In this document: piece after piece, positions 35,283 through 46,956 of the stretch
Layout of the letters: each line of letters begins with the position of its first letter
How positions within the stretch are numbered: the stretch's first letter is position 1
Origin: Paenibacillus sedimenti
Lineage (GTDB): Bacteria > Bacillota > Bacilli > Paenibacillales > NBRC-103111
Direction of reading: 5' to 3'
Length of the DNA stretch: 64,000 nucleotides
Assembly (NCBI RefSeq): GCF_014534655.1
Contig: NZ_JACVVD010000003.1
Coordinates: 186,001 to 250,000 of the forward strand
The notes under the pieces: generated by a model
Told to the model about the DNA's origin: nothing
Database searches by the model: none
The model's input: only the letters and a program-made list of their open reading frames with translations
Translations under genes and position numbers: made by a program

Positions 35283-36278
35283 TTAACCTTGCACTTCTTC
35301 CTTTTGCTCATTGATCCACTTGCCGAAAAGCGCATGTACGAATTGCTCGGAATCAAACGGCTGAAGATCATCCATTTTCTCGCCGAGACCGACGAACTTC
35401 ACCGGTAGCGCCAACTCCTGGCGAATCGCGACAACGATACCGCCTTTCGCTGTACCATCAAGCTTGGACAATACAAGACCTGTCAAACCTGTCTTATCGC
35501 CAAAAAGCTTCGCTTGACTGAGCGCATTTTGTCCGGTCGTCGCATCCAGAACGAGTATGACCTCGTGAGGCGCATCAGGTACTTCGCGTTGAATGACGCG
35601 ATAAATTTTGTTCAGCTCTTCCATCAGGTTTACTTTATTCTGTAAACGACCTGCAGTATCACAAAGCAAAATGTCGACACCGCGCGTCTTAGCAGCTTGT
35701 ACGGCATCAAACATTACCGCGGCAGGATCTGCGCCTGATTGCTGTTTGATTACATCGACACCTACACGCTGTCCCCATGTCTCGAGCTGCTCAATCGCAC
35801 CGGCACGGAACGTGTCGCCTGCAGCCATGAGCACCTTTTTCCCTTGGGACTTGAACATGTGGGCCATCTTCCCGATCGTCGTCGTTTTGCCGACGCCATT
35901 CACGCCTACGAACAGAATGACGGATAATCCATTAGGATTCAGATTGAGTCCGGTGCCTGCGTCGCCTTTAAGCAGCTCAATCAGCTTCTCGGAGAGAATC
36001 GGCTGAAGTTCGCCCGGATTTTCGATTTTACGCTTTTTGACTTCGGCGCGAAGCTCGTCGATCAGCTTCAGCACCGTGTTCACGCCTACGTCCGCGCCAA
36101 TCAGAATTTCTTCGAGTTCTTCATAGAATTCCTCATCAATTTTTTTGCGGCGGCTGAACAAATCGTCTACGCGATCCACGAAAGCGTCTCTCGTCTTCGT
36201 AAGACCTTCTCTGAACTTATTCGTCACCGCTTCTGCCTTGCTGGAAATACTTTCTTTCAAACGTTTAAAAAAGCTCAT
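35283..36278 (-). CDS. ftsY: Signal recognition particle receptor FtsY
   Basis: SRP receptor GTPase at the membrane. 331 residues without the long acidic N-terminus of E. coli FtsY. NG domain: GVNGVGKTTTIGKMAH (about 128-143), GDTFRAGAIEQL, DTAGRLQNK and SKLDGTAKGG. GGAGG lies before the ATG. It follows smc by 36 bases. Confidence 0.97.
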   Translation of the reverse strand: MSFFKRLKESISSKAEAVTNKFREGLTKTRDAFVDRVDDLFSRRKKIDEEFYEELEEILIGADVGVNTVLKLIDELRAEVKKRKIENPGELQPILSEKLIELLKGDAGTGLNLNPNGLSVILFVGVNGVGKTTTIGKMAHMFKSQGKKVLMAAGDTFRAGAIEQLETWGQRVGVDVIKQQSGADPAAVMFDAVQAAKTRGVDILLCDTAGRLQNKVNLMEELNKIYRVIQREVPDAPHEVILVLDATTGQNALSQAKLFGDKTGLTGLVLSKLDGTAKGGIVVAIRQELALPVKFVGLGEKMDDLQPFDSEQFVHALFGKWINEQKEEVQG

Positions 36279-36314
36279 GGTTCCTCCTAAGTGTTTCGGG
36301 AATTCATACTATGT

Positions 36315-39300
36315 CTATGCCGAGACGACGGCTTCCTCGTCCTCTAATCGAACGGATACCAGCTTGGATACGCCGCCTTCCTGCATCGTAACCCCATAAA
36401 GCACGTCCGCTTCCTCCATCGTACCTTTGCGGTGCGTCACAACGATGAACTGCGTGACCTCCGAGAACTCGCGCAGGTACTCCGCAAAACGCGCTACGTT
36501 CGCCTCATCCAACGCCGCCTCGACCTCGTCGAGCACACAGAACGGCACCGGCTTCACGTGGATGATTGAGAATAGCAGCGCGATCGCGGTGAGAGCACGT
36601 TCCCCGCCGGAGAGGAGCTGCAGGTTCTGCAACTTTTTGCCCGGCGGCTGAGCCACGATCTCGATGCCCGTATCAAGCAGGTTATCCGGCTCGGACAAGA
36701 TCAGATCCGCGCGCCCGCCGCCAAACAGCTTGGCGAACACGACGACGAAATGCGAGCGAATCGCATCGAATGTTGTCTTGAAGCGCTTGGACATCTCTTG
36801 ATCCATCTCGCGAATGACTTGGTACAGCGTCGTTTTCGCTTCGATCAAGTCATTTTTCTGTGCGCTGAGGAATTCATAGCGCTCCGAGACACGCGCAAAT
36901 TCTTCGATTGCACCGAGGTTAACCTCACCAAGCGAAGAGATTTCCCGCTTTAGCTCGCGAACCAGGCTCTGCGTCCCGGCAACATCCTCCGGAACAGGGT
37001 AGCGCAGCTTCGCAAGCTCATAGCTGAGCTCATATTCTTCGGCCAGCTTCTTCAGCAAGTTCTCGAGCTCTACATCAAGTCGATTCACACGAACCTCTGT
37101 TTGATGCAGATTCTCTTCCACCTGCTTGAGTTGAATGCGCTGATTGCGCGTTTCATTCTCTTCCTGCTCCAGCTTCTGCAGCCACTCTGCCCGCTCAGCG
37201 CGCTTGAAATCGATTTGCTCAGCGCACTGCTGCTTCTTGAGCTTGAGATCATTCAGCAGCTCGATCTGCAGCACCGTTTCTTGCTCGAGCGCTTCCATAT
37301 CTTGCTCCAACTGTCCAAGCAGCTGACGATTCGTCTCCATCTCGCGGTCCGAATCCGCCAGATCCTGCTGCAAGCGGCGCTGCTGATCCTGCAGCGACTG
37401 TTTCTCTTGCGAGATTGACGCCACCTTCACCTTCAAATCGGTGAGTTGGCTCTGCAGCTCTTCCTTCTTCGATTCACTCGCTTTACGCGAGTTCTCGGCA
37501 TCGCGAATCGCCTGCTGCAAGGAGGCCTCTTCCTGCTGAAGCTCGGCTAGCGTCTGCTCAGACTCCAATTTCTTCCGCGCATAATCCTCCTGCTCTGCAA
37601 TGAATGATTCGCGATCTTGACTATCGAGCGTGAGCTGCTGCTCCACCGTACGGTTCTCGGACTCCAAAGGACCGAGCTCGGCGCGAACTTGCTGCTCTTG
37701 GATACGCTTTTGCTCGCTGAGCTGGCGAAGCTGCTCGATGTTCATCATATCGTCGGTGATTTCACGCTTCATCACCGCCGTTTTGTCCCGAAGACCACTC
37801 AATTGCTGCTGGGAGGTTTTAATTTCCTGATCAAGTTCCTCAATTTGACGCTGACGCCCCAACAAATTGGTCGTTTTCTTCGCCATGCTTCCACCCGTCA
37901 TAGAACCGCCCGGGTTAACCACATCGCCTTCAAGAGTGACAACACGGTAGCGATACTGCGCTTTGGCGGCAATATGGTTAGCATCCTCCAGACTTTGCGC
38001 GACAACGACATTGCCCAGCAAACTGGAGAGAATGTTTTGATAAGTCGAGTCAAACTCAATGAGATCGACGGCGATGCCCACAAAACCCTTCGCGGCTTTC
38101 AGAGCGCCAATCTCATGGTCCGAAATGGATCGGCCGCGGATGACGTTCATCGGCAGGAATGTGGCTCGTCCCATTTGACGGCGCTTCAAGAAAGCGATCG
38201 CCTCGCGCCCGTCCGCTTCCGTCTCGACGACGATATTTTGCAGCGCTGCGCCAAGTGCCGTTTCAATAGCGATCTCAACGTCTGCCGGAACCTTCACAAG
38301 CTCGGCGACAGCCCCGCGAATACCTCGCAAATCTTTGCGGCTTTTCGCTTTCAGCACTTCTTTTACGCCCTGCATAAAGCCGTCGTAGTCACTTGCCATC
38401 TCTTTCATCGTATCGCGACGGGACGTCAAAGCGTCGAGCTTCTGCTCCCACTTTCGCACCATACCCTGCGCTTCATCCAATAGGCCTTGCTTCCCTTTCA
38501 AATTCTGGGTTAGCTCCGCATAGCGATGGCGAATTTCATCAATCTCTTTGACAGTCTCTTCCAGCTTGGCCGCAAGCTCTTCTTTTCGAATCGCGATCTT
38601 TTCCCGCTGCTCCGACCACTTATGGCGTTCTTCATCCAGTCTTTCCAATCTGCGGCCTATACTTTCCGTTTGCTGCTCCGCATATCGGATTTCATTGCGC
38701 GCTTGCGCCATCCGGTTGAGCGTTTCAAGAAGTTCGCCTTTAAGCTGATCCTCGGGTGCAGAGCTAATCCCGCCATTTACGCCGAGCAAGCGCTGTTCTT
38801 CTGCATTTAATTTCGCCTGAAATTCAAACAATTGAGCACCGATTTGGATAATCTTTTCACGCTGTTCCGCAAGCTCTGCCTCTTTATCAGCTCTTCGTTG
38901 TTCCTGCAAAGCAATTGTACCGGTCAACTGCTGACGATTAGCAACGTAATTCTTCTTTCGCTCTTTGAGCACCTCGCCGTGCCCTTCGCTTTTCTCGAAC
39001 TCTTCGCTTAACTGGAGCAAGCTCTCTTGAAGCTTTTCCAGTTCCTCTTCAAGACGTCGTGTCTCCCAACGGTGCTTCTCTAGATGGGCATCATGCTGAT
39101 TGACGACGGTCGCAAGTTCAGTTTGCTCTTTTTGGAGCCTCTCCAGCTTCTGCGTCGCTTCGTTCCAATTGATGTAAATCTGGTCAATCTGATGAACATA
39201 CATGGAGATTTCGCTGCTTTTTAGCTTTTCGCGCAAATCTTTATAACGGATCGCCTTCTCCGACTGCTCGCGCAGCGGCTCGATTTGATCTTCGAGTTCA

Positions 39301-39887
39301 GAGACCAGATCATGAATCCGCAGCAAATTTTGCTCGGTATCGTTCAGCTTCTTCTCCGCTTCACGTTTCCGCGATTTATATTTGACAATCCCCGAAGCCT
39401 CTTCAAAAATGCCCCGGCGATCTTCCGATTTCGTACTTAAAATTTCTTCAATTCGGCCTTGCCCGATAATGGAATAAGCCTCTTTACCGATCCCTGTATC
39501 CATGAACAGTTCGGTGATGTCTTTCAGGCGGCAGGGCTGCTTATTAATTAAGTATTCACTTTCCCCGCTGCGATGCACCCTGCGCGTAACCGTCACCTCA
39601 TTAAAATCAAGAGGGAGTGATTGCGAACTATTGTCAAGCGTCAAAGATACTTCCCCATAATTAACCGCTCTGCGGGCATCACTGCCTGCAAAAATAACAT
39701 CCTCCATTTTACCGCCGCGGAGTGATTTCGCGCTCTGCTCCCCGAGCACCCAGCGTATGCCGTCGGAAATGTTACTTTTGCCGCTGCCGTTAGGACCTAC
39801 GACCGCGGTAATCCCGCGTACAAATTCCAGCTCCGTCCGGTCCGCGAAAGACTTAAATCCGGATAATTCAATCCGTTTTAAAAACAT
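36315..39887 (-). CDS. smc: Chromosome partition protein Smc
   Basis: Condensin ATPase that compacts and segregates the chromosome with ScpA and ScpB. 1190 residues: Walker [15 protein letters not shown] (about 32-45), two long coiled coils (about 170-500 and 670-1010), hinge domain with [13 protein letters not shown] and [10 protein letters not shown] (about 500-665), and the C-terminal head with [18 protein letters not shown] and Walker [13 protein letters not shown]. Lower-level opposite-strand frames in the coiled-coil part are codon-bias shadows. GAGGTGAG lies before the ATG. Confidence 0.98.
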   Translation of the reverse strand: MFLKRIELSGFKSFADRTELEFVRGITAVVGPNGSGKSNISDGIRWVLGEQSAKSLRGGKMEDVIFAGSDARRAVNYGEVSLTLDNSSQSLPLDFNEVTVTRRVHRSGESEYLINKQPCRLKDITELFMDTGIGKEAYSIIGQGRIEEILSTKSEDRRGIFEEASGIVKYKSRKREAEKKLNDTEQNLLRIHDLVSELEDQIEPLREQSEKAIRYKDLREKLKSSEISMYVHQIDQIYINWNEATQKLERLQKEQTELATVVNQHDAHLEKHRWETRRLEEELEKLQESLLQLSEEFEKSEGHGEVLKERKKNYVANRQQLTGTIALQEQRRADKEAELAEQREKIIQIGAQLFEFQAKLNAEEQRLLGVNGGISSAPEDQLKGELLETLNRMAQARNEIRYAEQQTESIGRRLERLDEERHKWSEQREKIAIRKEELAAKLEETVKEIDEIRHRYAELTQNLKGKQGLLDEAQGMVRKWEQKLDALTSRRDTMKEMASDYDGFMQGVKEVLKAKSRKDLRGIRGAVAELVKVPADVEIAIETALGAALQNIVVETEADGREAIAFLKRRQMGRATFLPMNVIRGRSISDHEIGALKAAKGFVGIAVDLIEFDSTYQNILSSLLGNVVVAQSLEDANHIAAKAQYRYRVVTLEGDVVNPGGSMTGGSMAKKTTNLLGRQRQIEELDQEIKTSQQQLSGLRDKTAVMKREITDDMMNIEQLRQLSEQKRIQEQQVRAELGPLESENRTVEQQLTLDSQDRESFIAEQEDYARKKLESEQTLAELQQEEASLQQAIRDAENSRKASESKKEELQSQLTDLKVKVASISQEKQSLQDQQRRLQQDLADSDREMETNRQLLGQLEQDMEALEQETVLQIELLNDLKLKKQQCAEQIDFKRAERAEWLQKLEQEENETRNQRIQLKQVEENLHQTEVRVNRLDVELENLLKKLAEEYELSYELAKLRYPVPEDVAGTQSLVRELKREISSLGEVNLGAIEEFARVSERYEFLSAQKNDLIEAKTTLYQVIREMDQEMSKRFKTTFDAIRSHFVVVFAKLFGGGRADLILSEPDNLLDTGIEIVAQPPGKKLQNLQLLSGGERALTAIALLFSIIHVKPVPFCVLDEVEAALDEANVARFAEYLREFSEVTQFIVVTHRKGTMEEADVLYGVTMQEGGVSKLVSVRLEDEEAVVSA

Positions 39888-40010
39888 GGTCTCACCTCGA
39901 AAATTATTGTAACATATCCCATATAAAAAAGAGATAAAAAGTGCGACCAGAGCGCATTAATAAAGAAACATTAACAGCAGAGACCTTGATTAAAGCTTAT
40001 TTCCAAAACA

Positions 40011-40035
40011 ACAAAAAAGGCAGCCTCAGCCGCCT
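40011..40035 (-). terminator. Terminator after rnc
   Basis: On the minus strand GGCGGC-TGAG-GCTGCC followed by TTTTTT. It lies 18 bases past the rnc stop; the rest of the 165-base gap to smc is AT-rich and may hold the smc promoter. Confidence 0.75.
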
Positions 40036-40052
40036 CTTTTGCCAACCTCTAA

Positions 40053-40754
40053 TTACCGCTCTACAGCAACATTCAGCTTCGATAGCGCCTGAGCGGCAGC
40101 CTGCTGCTCAGCTTCCTTCTTGGAACGGCCTGCGCCAGTCCCGAGAAGCGATGCATCCATGTATACCTCTGCTACGAACTCGCGCTCATGAGCTGGACCT
40201 CGCTCATTCACGATCCGGTATTCGACGGAACCCATGCTGTGATGCTGGGTATGCTCTTGCAGTTGCGTCTTGTAGTCGATGACCAGCAGCTTGCCTTCGC
40301 TGGAAATTTTCGGGAAAACATGGCGTTTTAGGAACGTCTTCACGCTCTCTAATCCTTGATCCAAGTAGAGCGCTCCGATAAAGGATTCGAAGACGTCGGC
40401 GAGCAAAGCCGGACGTGTCCTTCCTCCAGTCAATTCCTCACCTTTGCCTAAAAGCACAAAAGCGCCAAACTCCAGATTCTCGGCAAACGTAACGAGTGAC
40501 GGCTCACAAACGATAGAAGCCCTAAGCTTCGTCAATTCGCCTTCCGAACGTCCTGGATAAGTATCATATAAAAATTCCGAAACCGTCAATTCCAGCACGG
40601 CATCTCCTAGAAATTCCAATCGCTCGTTATCTTTATGTCCAGCGATACGATGTTCATTAACATAGGAAGAATGTGTAAAAGCCTGCCTCAGCAGCTCCGC
40701 TTTGCGAAAGGTGATGCCGATACGCTGCTGCAGCTCTTTAATATCACGGTGCAT
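40053..40754 (-). CDS. rnc: Ribonuclease III
   Basis: Double-strand-specific endonuclease for rRNA and mRNA processing. 233 residues: RNase III domain with the signature [20 protein letters not shown] (about 40-59) and [17 protein letters not shown], then a double-stranded-RNA-binding domain (about 158-228, [16 protein letters not shown]). Start chosen at the ATG (MHRDIKELQ); upstream GTG codons lie in the purine-rich site. It follows fabF. Confidence 0.95.
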   Translation of the reverse strand: MHRDIKELQQRIGITFRKAELLRQAFTHSSYVNEHRIAGHKDNERLEFLGDAVLELTVSEFLYDTYPGRSEGELTKLRASIVCEPSLVTFAENLEFGAFVLLGKGEELTGGRTRPALLADVFESFIGALYLDQGLESVKTFLKRHVFPKISSEGKLLVIDYKTQLQEHTQHHSMGSVEYRIVNERGPAHEREFVAEVYMDASLLGTGAGRSKKEAEQQAAAQALSKLNVAVER

Positions 40755-40814
40755 TGCCTGACTCACCACCCAGAGAGAATGATATTTCGTTATCTTTCTT
40801 CGTAGGAAGGCAAT

Positions 40815-42050
40815 TTATGCTTCAAACCGCTTCATGATGATCGTTGCGTTATGACCGCCAAAACCGAAGGAATTCGACATCGCGACATCAACTTTCGCTT
40901 CTCGCGCAGTGTTCGGTACATAATCCAGATCACATTCAGGGTCTTGATTGTCAATGTTGATGGTTGGAGCAATGACGCTGTTGGAGATCGTTAATCCGCA
41001 GATGACAGCTTCCACGCCACCTGCTGCTCCGAGCAAGTGCCCGGTCATCGACTTCGTGGAGCTCACTGCTACTTTGTACGCATGCTCGCCCAGCGCTTTC
41101 TTAATCGCTATCGTTTCCGACTTGTCCCCAACAGGTGTTGAAGTACCATGCGCATTGATGTAAGAAATAGCAACAGGCTCAATACCCGCATCCTTTATCG
41201 CTTTCGCCATGCAGCGTGCAGCGCCGTCCGGATCCGGATCCGTCATATGATACGCGTCACCGCTCATGCCATAACCGATCACTTCCGCATAAATACGTGC
41301 GCCACGCTTTTGAGCGTGCTCCAGAGACTCCAGAATGAGTACGCCGGCGCCTTCGCCCATGACGAAACCGTCACGATCCACATCGAACGGGCGGCTCGCT
41401 TTGTGCGGCTCTTCGTTACGCGTCGACATTGCGCGAAGCGCACAAAAGCCAGCTACGCCAATTGGTGTTATCGTCGCTTCAGCACCACCGCAAATCATCA
41501 CGTCGGCATCGCCGCGTTGAATCATTTTGAACGAATCGCCGATCGAATGCGTCCCTGTGGCACAAGCAGTAACCGCCGTGCTGTTGGGTCCCTTCGCTCC
41601 GGTAATCATCGAGATTTGGCCGGATGCCATATTCGCGATCATCATCGGAATGAAGAATGGGGAGACACGCTTAGGCCCTTTTTCCAAAAGGGTGCGATGC
41701 TGCTCCTCCCAAGTGTTTAGGCCACCGATACCGGAACCGACAGACACACCTACGCGTTCAGGGTCAGTATCTTCTTTCACATTCAAATTCGCGTCTTTGA
41801 GAGCGTTTAGCGAGCCTGCTACGGCAAACTGCACGAAACGGTCCATGCGGCGCGCTTCTTTGCGATCCACATATTGCTCAATATCGAAATCCTTTACTTC
41901 AGCGGCTATACGTGTCGGGTATTCGCTTACATCGAAGTTCTCAATCAGGCTGACTCCGGATTTACCTGAGGTCAGGTTTCCCCAGAACGTTTCTAAATCT
42001 TGACCAAGGGCAGTAACTACGCCCATACCTGTAATTACGACTCTGTTCAT
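40815..42050 (-). CDS. fabF: 3-oxoacyl-ACP synthase II FabF
   Basis: Elongating condensing enzyme of type II fatty acid synthesis. 411 residues, with the catalytic Cys in [14 protein letters not shown] (about 163), His in [12 protein letters not shown] (about 302) and GHLLGAAGG (His about 339). The start at 42050 ([10 protein letters not shown]) has AGGAGGTG upstream. In B. subtilis fabF pairs with fabHA elsewhere; here it follows acpP in the fap operon. Confidence 0.97.
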   Translation of the reverse strand: MNRVVITGMGVVTALGQDLETFWGNLTSGKSGVSLIENFDVSEYPTRIAAEVKDFDIEQYVDRKEARRMDRFVQFAVAGSLNALKDANLNVKEDTDPERVGVSVGSGIGGLNTWEEQHRTLLEKGPKRVSPFFIPMMIANMASGQISMITGAKGPNSTAVTACATGTHSIGDSFKMIQRGDADVMICGGAEATITPIGVAGFCALRAMSTRNEEPHKASRPFDVDRDGFVMGEGAGVLILESLEHAQKRGARIYAEVIGYGMSGDAYHMTDPDPDGAARCMAKAIKDAGIEPVAISYINAHGTSTPVGDKSETIAIKKALGEHAYKVAVSSTKSMTGHLLGAAGGVEAVICGLTISNSVIAPTINIDNQDPECDLDYVPNTAREAKVDVAMSNSFGFGGHNATIIMKRFEA

Positions 42051-42101
42051 TTGATCCACCTCTATGTTAGGAAAGCATCATTTTAATATGAAAATGGAGA
42101 G

Positions 42102-42130
42102 AAGTCCCGTCTTGAGACAAAACGGGACTT
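42102..42130 (-). terminator. Hairpin between acpP and fabF (weak terminator or processing site)
   Basis: AAGTCCCGT and ACGGGACTT pair around a short loop. On the minus strand the following bases are TCTCTCCATTTT, a poor T-run, so full termination is unlikely. Such a hairpin could keep acpP message above fabF. Confidence 0.4.
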
Positions 42131-42139
42131 GGTAGACTT

Positions 42140-42373
42140 TTACGTATGAGATTTTATGTAATTCACAACTTCTCCCACAGTAGTAATCTTCTCGGCATCT
42201 TCGTCGGAAATTTCTAAATCGAATTCATCTTCTAGTTCCATTACTAATTCTACTACATCGAGAGAATCAGCACCTAAATCTTCTTTGAAAGATGCTTCGA
42301 GGGAGACTTCAGCTTCATCAACCCCTAGACGATCGACAACAATTCGTTTCACACGATCCAATACGTCGGACAT
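42140..42373 (-). CDS. acpP: Acyl carrier protein
   Basis: 77-residue acidic carrier of fatty acyl chains. The phosphopantetheine-attachment Ser lies in [11 protein letters not shown] (Ser about 37). The start at 42373 ([13 protein letters not shown]) has GGAGGTGA upstream; the longer frame to 42484 overlaps fabG out of context. Confidence 0.98.
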   Translation of the reverse strand: MSDVLDRVKRIVVDRLGVDEAEVSLEASFKEDLGADSLDVVELVMELEDEFDLEISDEDAEKITTVGEVVNYIKSHT

Positions 42374-42458
42374 CCGGTTCACCTCCTCATTTGGTATTAT
42401 ACGAGAATCTTGGACAGATTGCCAGTAGGCAAATTCGCAAACCGTTTTTCTGGAAATC

Positions 42459-43199
42459 TTACATGTACATGCCACCGTCCACATGAAGTGTTTGCCCTGT
42501 CATGTAGGCCGCGTCGTCTGAAGCCAGGAAACGAACAACCTTTGCGATCTCATCAGGCTGTCCGAGGCGCTCCAGCGGAATTTGCTTCAGCATGTGGTCA
42601 CGCATTTCGGCCGACAGTTTGTCGGTCATGTCGGTTTCAATGAATCCCGGCGCCACCGCGTTCACGGTAATGCCTCTCGAAGAAAGTTCTCGCGCAGTCG
42701 CTTTGGTCAGACCAATGACGCCTGCTTTTGCTGCTACATAGTTAGCTTGTCCCGGATTGCCAAGAACGCCGACTACGGAAGATATATTAATAATTCGACC
42801 TGAACGCTGCTTCATCATCGGGCGGGTAACAGCTTTCACGCAATTAAATACGCCCTTCAGATTCGTTGCGATTACTTGATCGAATTCTTCTTCCTTCATT
42901 CGCATGATTAAATTGTCTCTTGTTATGCCGGCATTATTCACAAGAATATCAATTTTACCCAAAATTTCAAGCGTTTGCTTCACTAACTCTTCCGATTCCT
43001 GGTAACTGCTTACGTCAGCGCGAAGCTTAACGGCTTTGCGTCCCATCGCTTCAATCAGCTCTACAACTTCCTGAGCAGCGCCTTCACTGCCCGCATAATT
43101 GACGACCACGTCAGCGCCAGACTCCGCCAAATGCAGAGCGATCGCACGGCCAATGCCTCGGGATGCTCCAGTTACAAGTGCTACTTTACCCGTTAGCAT
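42459..43199 (-). CDS. fabG: 3-oxoacyl-ACP reductase FabG
   Basis: NADPH-dependent ketoreductase of the fatty acid cycle. 246 residues of the short-chain dehydrogenase family: cofactor motif [13 protein letters not shown] (about 9-21), [14 protein letters not shown], catalytic Ser-Tyr-Lys with [10 protein letters not shown] (Tyr about 154, Lys 158). AGGAGG precedes the ATG and overlaps the end of fabD. Confidence 0.97.
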   Translation of the reverse strand: MLTGKVALVTGASRGIGRAIALHLAESGADVVVNYAGSEGAAQEVVELIEAMGRKAVKLRADVSSYQESEELVKQTLEILGKIDILVNNAGITRDNLIMRMKEEEFDQVIATNLKGVFNCVKAVTRPMMKQRSGRIINISSVVGVLGNPGQANYVAAKAGVIGLTKATARELSSRGITVNAVAPGFIETDMTDKLSAEMRDHMLKQIPLERLGQPDEIAKVVRFLASDDAAYMTGQTLHVDGGMYM

Positions 43200-44136
43200 A
43201 TTGCTGCACCTCCTGCAAATACTTCTCCAAAGCTTCCAGACTTCCGATGGACACCGTCTTCACGGTTTTGTCCACCTTCTTGATCAGTCCGGCGAGAACG
43301 GTTCCCGAGCCCAGCTCGATGAACGTATCGACGCCTTGGCCGATCAAGTAAGCCACCGTGTCCTCCCATAGAACCGGAGAGTACACTTGCTCGACCAGCA
43401 GTCCGCGGATATCGCCGGGCTGCGTCACCGGCCGTGCCGTTACGTTAGCTATAACGGGGACGGACGCTTCGCCCATGGCCACGGACGCGAGCACCTCTGC
43501 GAGGCGCTCCGAGGCCGGTTTCATGAGCGAAGAGTGGAAGGGCCCGCTCACTTCGAGCGGAATGGCACGCTTCGCGCCCGCTTCCTTGCAGCGCTCCACG
43601 ACCGCTGCAACGCCTTCCTTACTGCCCGAGACGACGATCTGTCCCGGGCAGTTCACATTGGCGAGCTCCACGACGGAGCCGCCGCTCGTGATGGCCGTGC
43701 AAAGCTCTGCAAGCGCTTCGCGCTCGGCTCCGAGCACGGCCGCCATGGCCCCCAGGCCGCCCGGGACGGCCTGTTCCATGAACTCGCCGCGGGCCCGCAC
43801 GGTGCGGACCGCGTCTTCGAACGCGAGCACGCCGACTGCGACGAGCGCGCTGTATTCGCCGAGACTATGTCCGGCGACATAGTCCGGGGCGATGCCCGCA
43901 GCCTTGAACGCTTCGAGACAAGCGATGCTTGTCGTCAACAGCGCAGGCTGCGTGTGGTACGTGATTTTCAATTGGTCCTCGGGTCCATTGAAAATCAGCT
44001 CCGAGAGCGAAAAACCGAGCGCTTGGTCAGCGCGGTCGTAATATTCTTTGGCTGCAGGATGATTCTGGTACAAATCATGTCCCATCCCTACTGCTTGCGA
44101 GCCTTGACCCGGGAAAACGAAAGCAATTTTACCCAT
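43186..44136 (-). CDS. fabD: Malonyl-CoA:ACP transacylase FabD
   Basis: Loads malonyl groups on ACP. 316 residues. The catalytic Ser is in [10 protein letters not shown] (about 92), with [14 protein letters not shown] at the start and FHSSLMKPA carrying the active His (about 203). The coding sequence between about 43450 and 43850 is markedly GC-rich against its neighbours, which also produces long antisense frames. Confidence 0.97.
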   Translation of the reverse strand: MGKIAFVFPGQGSQAVGMGHDLYQNHPAAKEYYDRADQALGFSLSELIFNGPEDQLKITYHTQPALLTTSIACLEAFKAAGIAPDYVAGHSLGEYSALVAVGVLAFEDAVRTVRARGEFMEQAVPGGLGAMAAVLGAEREALAELCTAITSGGSVVELANVNCPGQIVVSGSKEGVAAVVERCKEAGAKRAIPLEVSGPFHSSLMKPASERLAEVLASVAMGEASVPVIANVTARPVTQPGDIRGLLVEQVYSPVLWEDTVAYLIGQGVDTFIELGSGTVLAGLIKKVDKTVKTVSIGSLEALEKYLQEVQQYANG

Positions 44137-44175
44137 AAGAGAAAAGGTTCCCCTTTCAACACAAAATTAATAACT

Positions 44176-44203
44176 TAATATCTATGTACGATGGCAGATA
44201 TTA
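44176..44203. repeat. Perfect 8-base inverted repeat between fabH and fabD
   Basis: TAATATCT, 12-base loop, AGATATTA. It lies in the 112-base gap inside the fatty-acid operon. No T-run follows, and it does not match the FapR consensus. Confidence 0.5.
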
Positions 44204-44248
44204 GAATTTAACCAGAATAATAACGGAACAAATGTCAGTTACGGAAAC

Positions 44249-45235
44249 CTACCAGACAAGCGCGGATGCTCCCCAAGTCAGACCGCCGCCAAAGCCGACA
44301 AGTACTAATCGGTCACCTTCGCGTAGTCTGCCCTGCTCTTCAGCTTCGGCTAACGCTACCGGAATGGAAGCCGCTGACATGTTCCCGTACCTATCCAAAT
44401 TGATCATGCATTTATCCTCGGTCATTTCGAGACGATTAAGTGACGCTTGAATGATTCTCATATTCGCCTGGTGAGGGACAAGCAGGTCGATGTCGCCTTT
44501 ATCCCATCCGGCTTTGCGCAGCGCTTCGTCCGCGGCATTGCCCATGATGCGAACAGCGAATTTGAATACTTCCGCGCCGGCCATATATATGTAATGCATA
44601 CGCTGGTCAATGGACGACTGCGAAGCCGGATTGCGGGATCCGCCGCCTTCGATTTTCAAGAGCGGACCGCCCGTACCGTCGGCGCCCAATTCGAATGACT
44701 TGAATCCTCTGCCTTCCGGCACCTCGCCGATAACGACAGCTCCTGCACCGTCGCCGAAAAGAATGCAAGTATTGCGATCCGTATAATCCGTAATTTTGGA
44801 CAAACAGTCGGCTCCGATAACGAGCGCATATTTATAAGTACCTGTAGCAATGAAGTTGGCTGCATTTGCCAATCCATATACGAATCCCGAGCAAGCTGCC
44901 GACAAATCAAATGCAGCGGATTGTTTGGCGCCAAGCTTTTCCTGAAGTACGCAAGCTGTCGATGGGAAGGCCATATCCGGTGTAATCGTCGCCACGATAA
45001 TCAAATCTAATTGTTCTGCTGTAATTCCGGCATTTGCTAATGCGATCTGAGCCGCTTCATAGCAAAGATCCGAGGTAGCTTGTCCTTCCGCCACGATTCT
45101 TCTCTCGCGAATGCCCGTTCTCGTCACGATCCATTCATCGTTCGTGTCCACCATTGTTTCCAGCTCTTGATTCGTCAAAATGCGATCAGGCACATATTTG
45201 CCTGTTCCGAGTACCCCAACCGGTATAAGGTTCAT
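44249..45235 (-). CDS. fabH: 3-oxoacyl-ACP synthase III FabH
   Basis: Initiating condensing enzyme that joins acyl-CoA primers to malonyl-ACP and so determines branched-chain fatty acids in Firmicutes. 328 residues: catalytic Cys in DLSAACSGFVYGL (about 113), His in VPHQANMRII (about 255) and Asn further on. It lies between plsX and fabD, a position not used in B. subtilis. Confidence 0.97.
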   Translation of the reverse strand: MNLIPVGVLGTGKYVPDRILTNQELETMVDTNDEWIVTRTGIRERRIVAEGQATSDLCYEAAQIALANAGITAEQLDLIIVATITPDMAFPSTACVLQEKLGAKQSAAFDLSAACSGFVYGLANAANFIATGTYKYALVIGADCLSKITDYTDRNTCILFGDGAGAVVIGEVPEGRGFKSFELGADGTGGPLLKIEGGGSRNPASQSSIDQRMHYIYMAGAEVFKFAVRIMGNAADEALRKAGWDKGDIDLLVPHQANMRIIQASLNRLEMTEDKCMINLDRYGNMSAASIPVALAEAEEQGRLREGDRLVLVGFGGGLTWGASALVW

Positions 45236-45244
45236 GTTGTTCTC

Positions 45245-46234
45245 TCACTTCCCGTGATTGATTTCCGCAGATATTGCGCCGACCAGATCGTTCTGGATGG
45301 CGATTCTCGCTTGGCGAACTGCATTTTTAATGGCATTGGCGTCGGACGAGCCATGGCACTTCAAGACTAAACCCTGAATGCCCAGCAGAGGTCCCGCGCC
45401 GTGCTCTTTATAATCGAATTGTTTGCGAAATTTCATAATACCCGGCTTTAGTATTGCCGCAGCCAGTTTGGAATACCACGTTTTCGTAAATTCCGTCTTC
45501 AAAACGGAGAAAAATACGGATGCCGCGCCTTCGAGCGACTTCAGCATGATATTTCCTGCAAATCCATCGCAAACGATGACATCGCACCCCGCGCGGAGCA
45601 CGTCCCGGGATTCGACGTTACCGATGAATTCGACCGGGGCTTGTTCCAATAAAGGATATGCGGCCTTGGTCAATTCATTCCCTTTCATCGCTTCCGTCCC
45701 GACATTGAGAAGTCCTACTCGCGGATTAGCGATGCCATGCACTTTGTTGCGGTAAATGCTTCCCATAATCGCATACTGGGTCAAATGCTCAGCCGTAGCG
45801 TCCATATTGGCCCCCAAATCGAGAGCAAGTACGCCATTGCCGTCAATGGTCGGAAGCATGGGAGCTAGCGCCGGGCGTTCGATTCCTGGGATCCGTCCCA
45901 CGACAAGCAACCCCGTCGTCATTAATGCGCCAGTATTACCGGCGGAGATCATCGCTTCCGCTTCTTTCTCTCTTACGAGTTTGCCTGCAACGACCATGGA
46001 AGCATCTTTTTTGCGGCGTACCGCTTTTACCGGTTCATCATCAGCCTCAATCACTTCCTCCGTATGCCGGATGGTAAGATTGGCCGGTCTTTCTCCCAAA
46101 TGCGCTTCAATGGCTGCCGTATTGCCGACTAGAATAATTTCTACATCGGTCCACTCTTTGGCGGCTGCCAAGGCCCCTTCTACTACGACCTTAGGTGCAT
46201 GGTCGCCGCCCATTGCGTCAATCGCGATCCGCAT
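45245..46234 (-). CDS. plsX: Phosphate acyltransferase PlsX
   Basis: Makes acyl-phosphate from acyl-ACP for phospholipid synthesis. 329 residues. The N-terminus [14 protein letters not shown] and [18 protein letters not shown] are diagnostic. The start at 46234 follows GGGAGGAC and lies inside the end of fapR; the frame extends 21 bases further without a site. Confidence 0.96.
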   Translation of the reverse strand: MRIAIDAMGGDHAPKVVVEGALAAAKEWTDVEIILVGNTAAIEAHLGERPANLTIRHTEEVIEADDEPVKAVRRKKDASMVVAGKLVREKEAEAMISAGNTGALMTTGLLVVGRIPGIERPALAPMLPTIDGNGVLALDLGANMDATAEHLTQYAIMGSIYRNKVHGIANPRVGLLNVGTEAMKGNELTKAAYPLLEQAPVEFIGNVESRDVLRAGCDVIVCDGFAGNIMLKSLEGAASVFFSVLKTEFTKTWYSKLAAAILKPGIMKFRKQFDYKEHGAGPLLGIQGLVLKCHGSSDANAIKNAVRQARIAIQNDLVGAISAEINHGK

Positions 46235-46832
46235 GCAGCTTGTCCTCCCTATCATGATGTTGCTCTTTCTTGGAATGAAAGATCACAAAGTTGCCACGAA
46301 ACACGACTTCATCGCCGACATACGAAAACACTTCTACTCTGGCTTTTCCTTTGGACAAGGAACGCACATAGGCCTTGGCAATACACTTCTCTCCGAGCTT
46401 TACTGAACGAATAAAACGGATATCGGCCGAAGCTGTCAAGGCAATCGGATCGTCGATGACGGCTACAGCCAGGGAGTTCGCCTGCGAGAATATGTGATGT
46501 CCTCTAGCAATTTTCGTTCTTGAAAATACGTGTTCCTCTTTAATTTCAAATATCGAGATACCGCTTTGGTCCAGCTGTAAATCGATGACTTCACCAATCA
46601 CTTCATCAATCGGCAGCGAGCGCACCTGGTCATACGTTTTGACGGCCATATGCTTCATCCGCTCCCGAAGCTCGGGGATACCAAGCTCCAGCCGATCCAG
46701 TCGCACAGTCTGTATACTAACCTGAAACGTCCGCATGAGCTCTTCATCGGTCATGAAAGGATTCGCTTCAATCGCTTGAAGCAGCTGCTGCTGCCGCTGT
46801 CGTTTTGGAAGCCGTTCGATGGCGAGCACCAC
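46218..46832 (-). CDS. fapR: Transcription factor FapR, regulator of fatty acid and phospholipid genes
   Basis: Repressor released by malonyl-CoA. 204 residues: N-terminal helix-turn-helix (about 25-60, [32 protein letters not shown]), then a hot-dog fold effector domain with [18 protein letters not shown] (about 113-130) and [12 protein letters not shown]. The start is one of two adjacent GTG codons, with AAGGTG partly overlapping, so initiation may be weak. A FapR operator lies 27 bases upstream, giving autoregulation. Confidence 0.95.
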   Translation of the reverse strand: MVLAIERLPKRQRQQQLLQAIEANPFMTDEELMRTFQVSIQTVRLDRLELGIPELRERMKHMAVKTYDQVRSLPIDEVIGEVIDLQLDQSGISIFEIKEEHVFSRTKIARGHHIFSQANSLAVAVIDDPIALTASADIRFIRSVKLGEKCIAKAYVRSLSKGKARVEVFSYVGDEVVFRGNFVIFHSKKEQHHDREDKLHADRD

Positions 46833-46858
46833 CTTATCTTGTGAGATACGATCTCATC

Positions 46859-46875
46859 TTATTACCAGATACTAA
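46859..46875 (-). promoter_or_regulatory. FapR operator
   Basis: On the minus strand TTAGTATCTGGTAATAA, which matches the B. subtilis operator TTAGTACCTGATACTAA at 14 of 17 bases. It lies between rpmF and fapR, next to a TATACT -10-like element (near 46880), so it can control the whole fapR-to-fabF operon. Confidence 0.85.
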
Positions 46876-46911
46876 ACTGTAGTATATAAAATTTGCGATC
46901 AAAAAGAAAGC

Positions 46912-46948
46912 AAAAAAAATAGCACCTCACACTAGGATGAAGTACTAT
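46912..46948 (-). terminator. Terminator after rpmF
   Basis: On the minus strand ATAGTACTTCA, loop, TGAGGTGCTAT followed by eight T. It ends the ylbN-rpmF transcript 8 bases past the rpmF stop. Confidence 0.9.
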
Positions 46949-46956
46949 ATCTAAAA

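Noticed and set aside
43387..44178. A 263-codon plus-strand ORF antisense to fabD
   Set aside because: Results from the GC-rich part of fabD; His/Arg-rich and without motifs.
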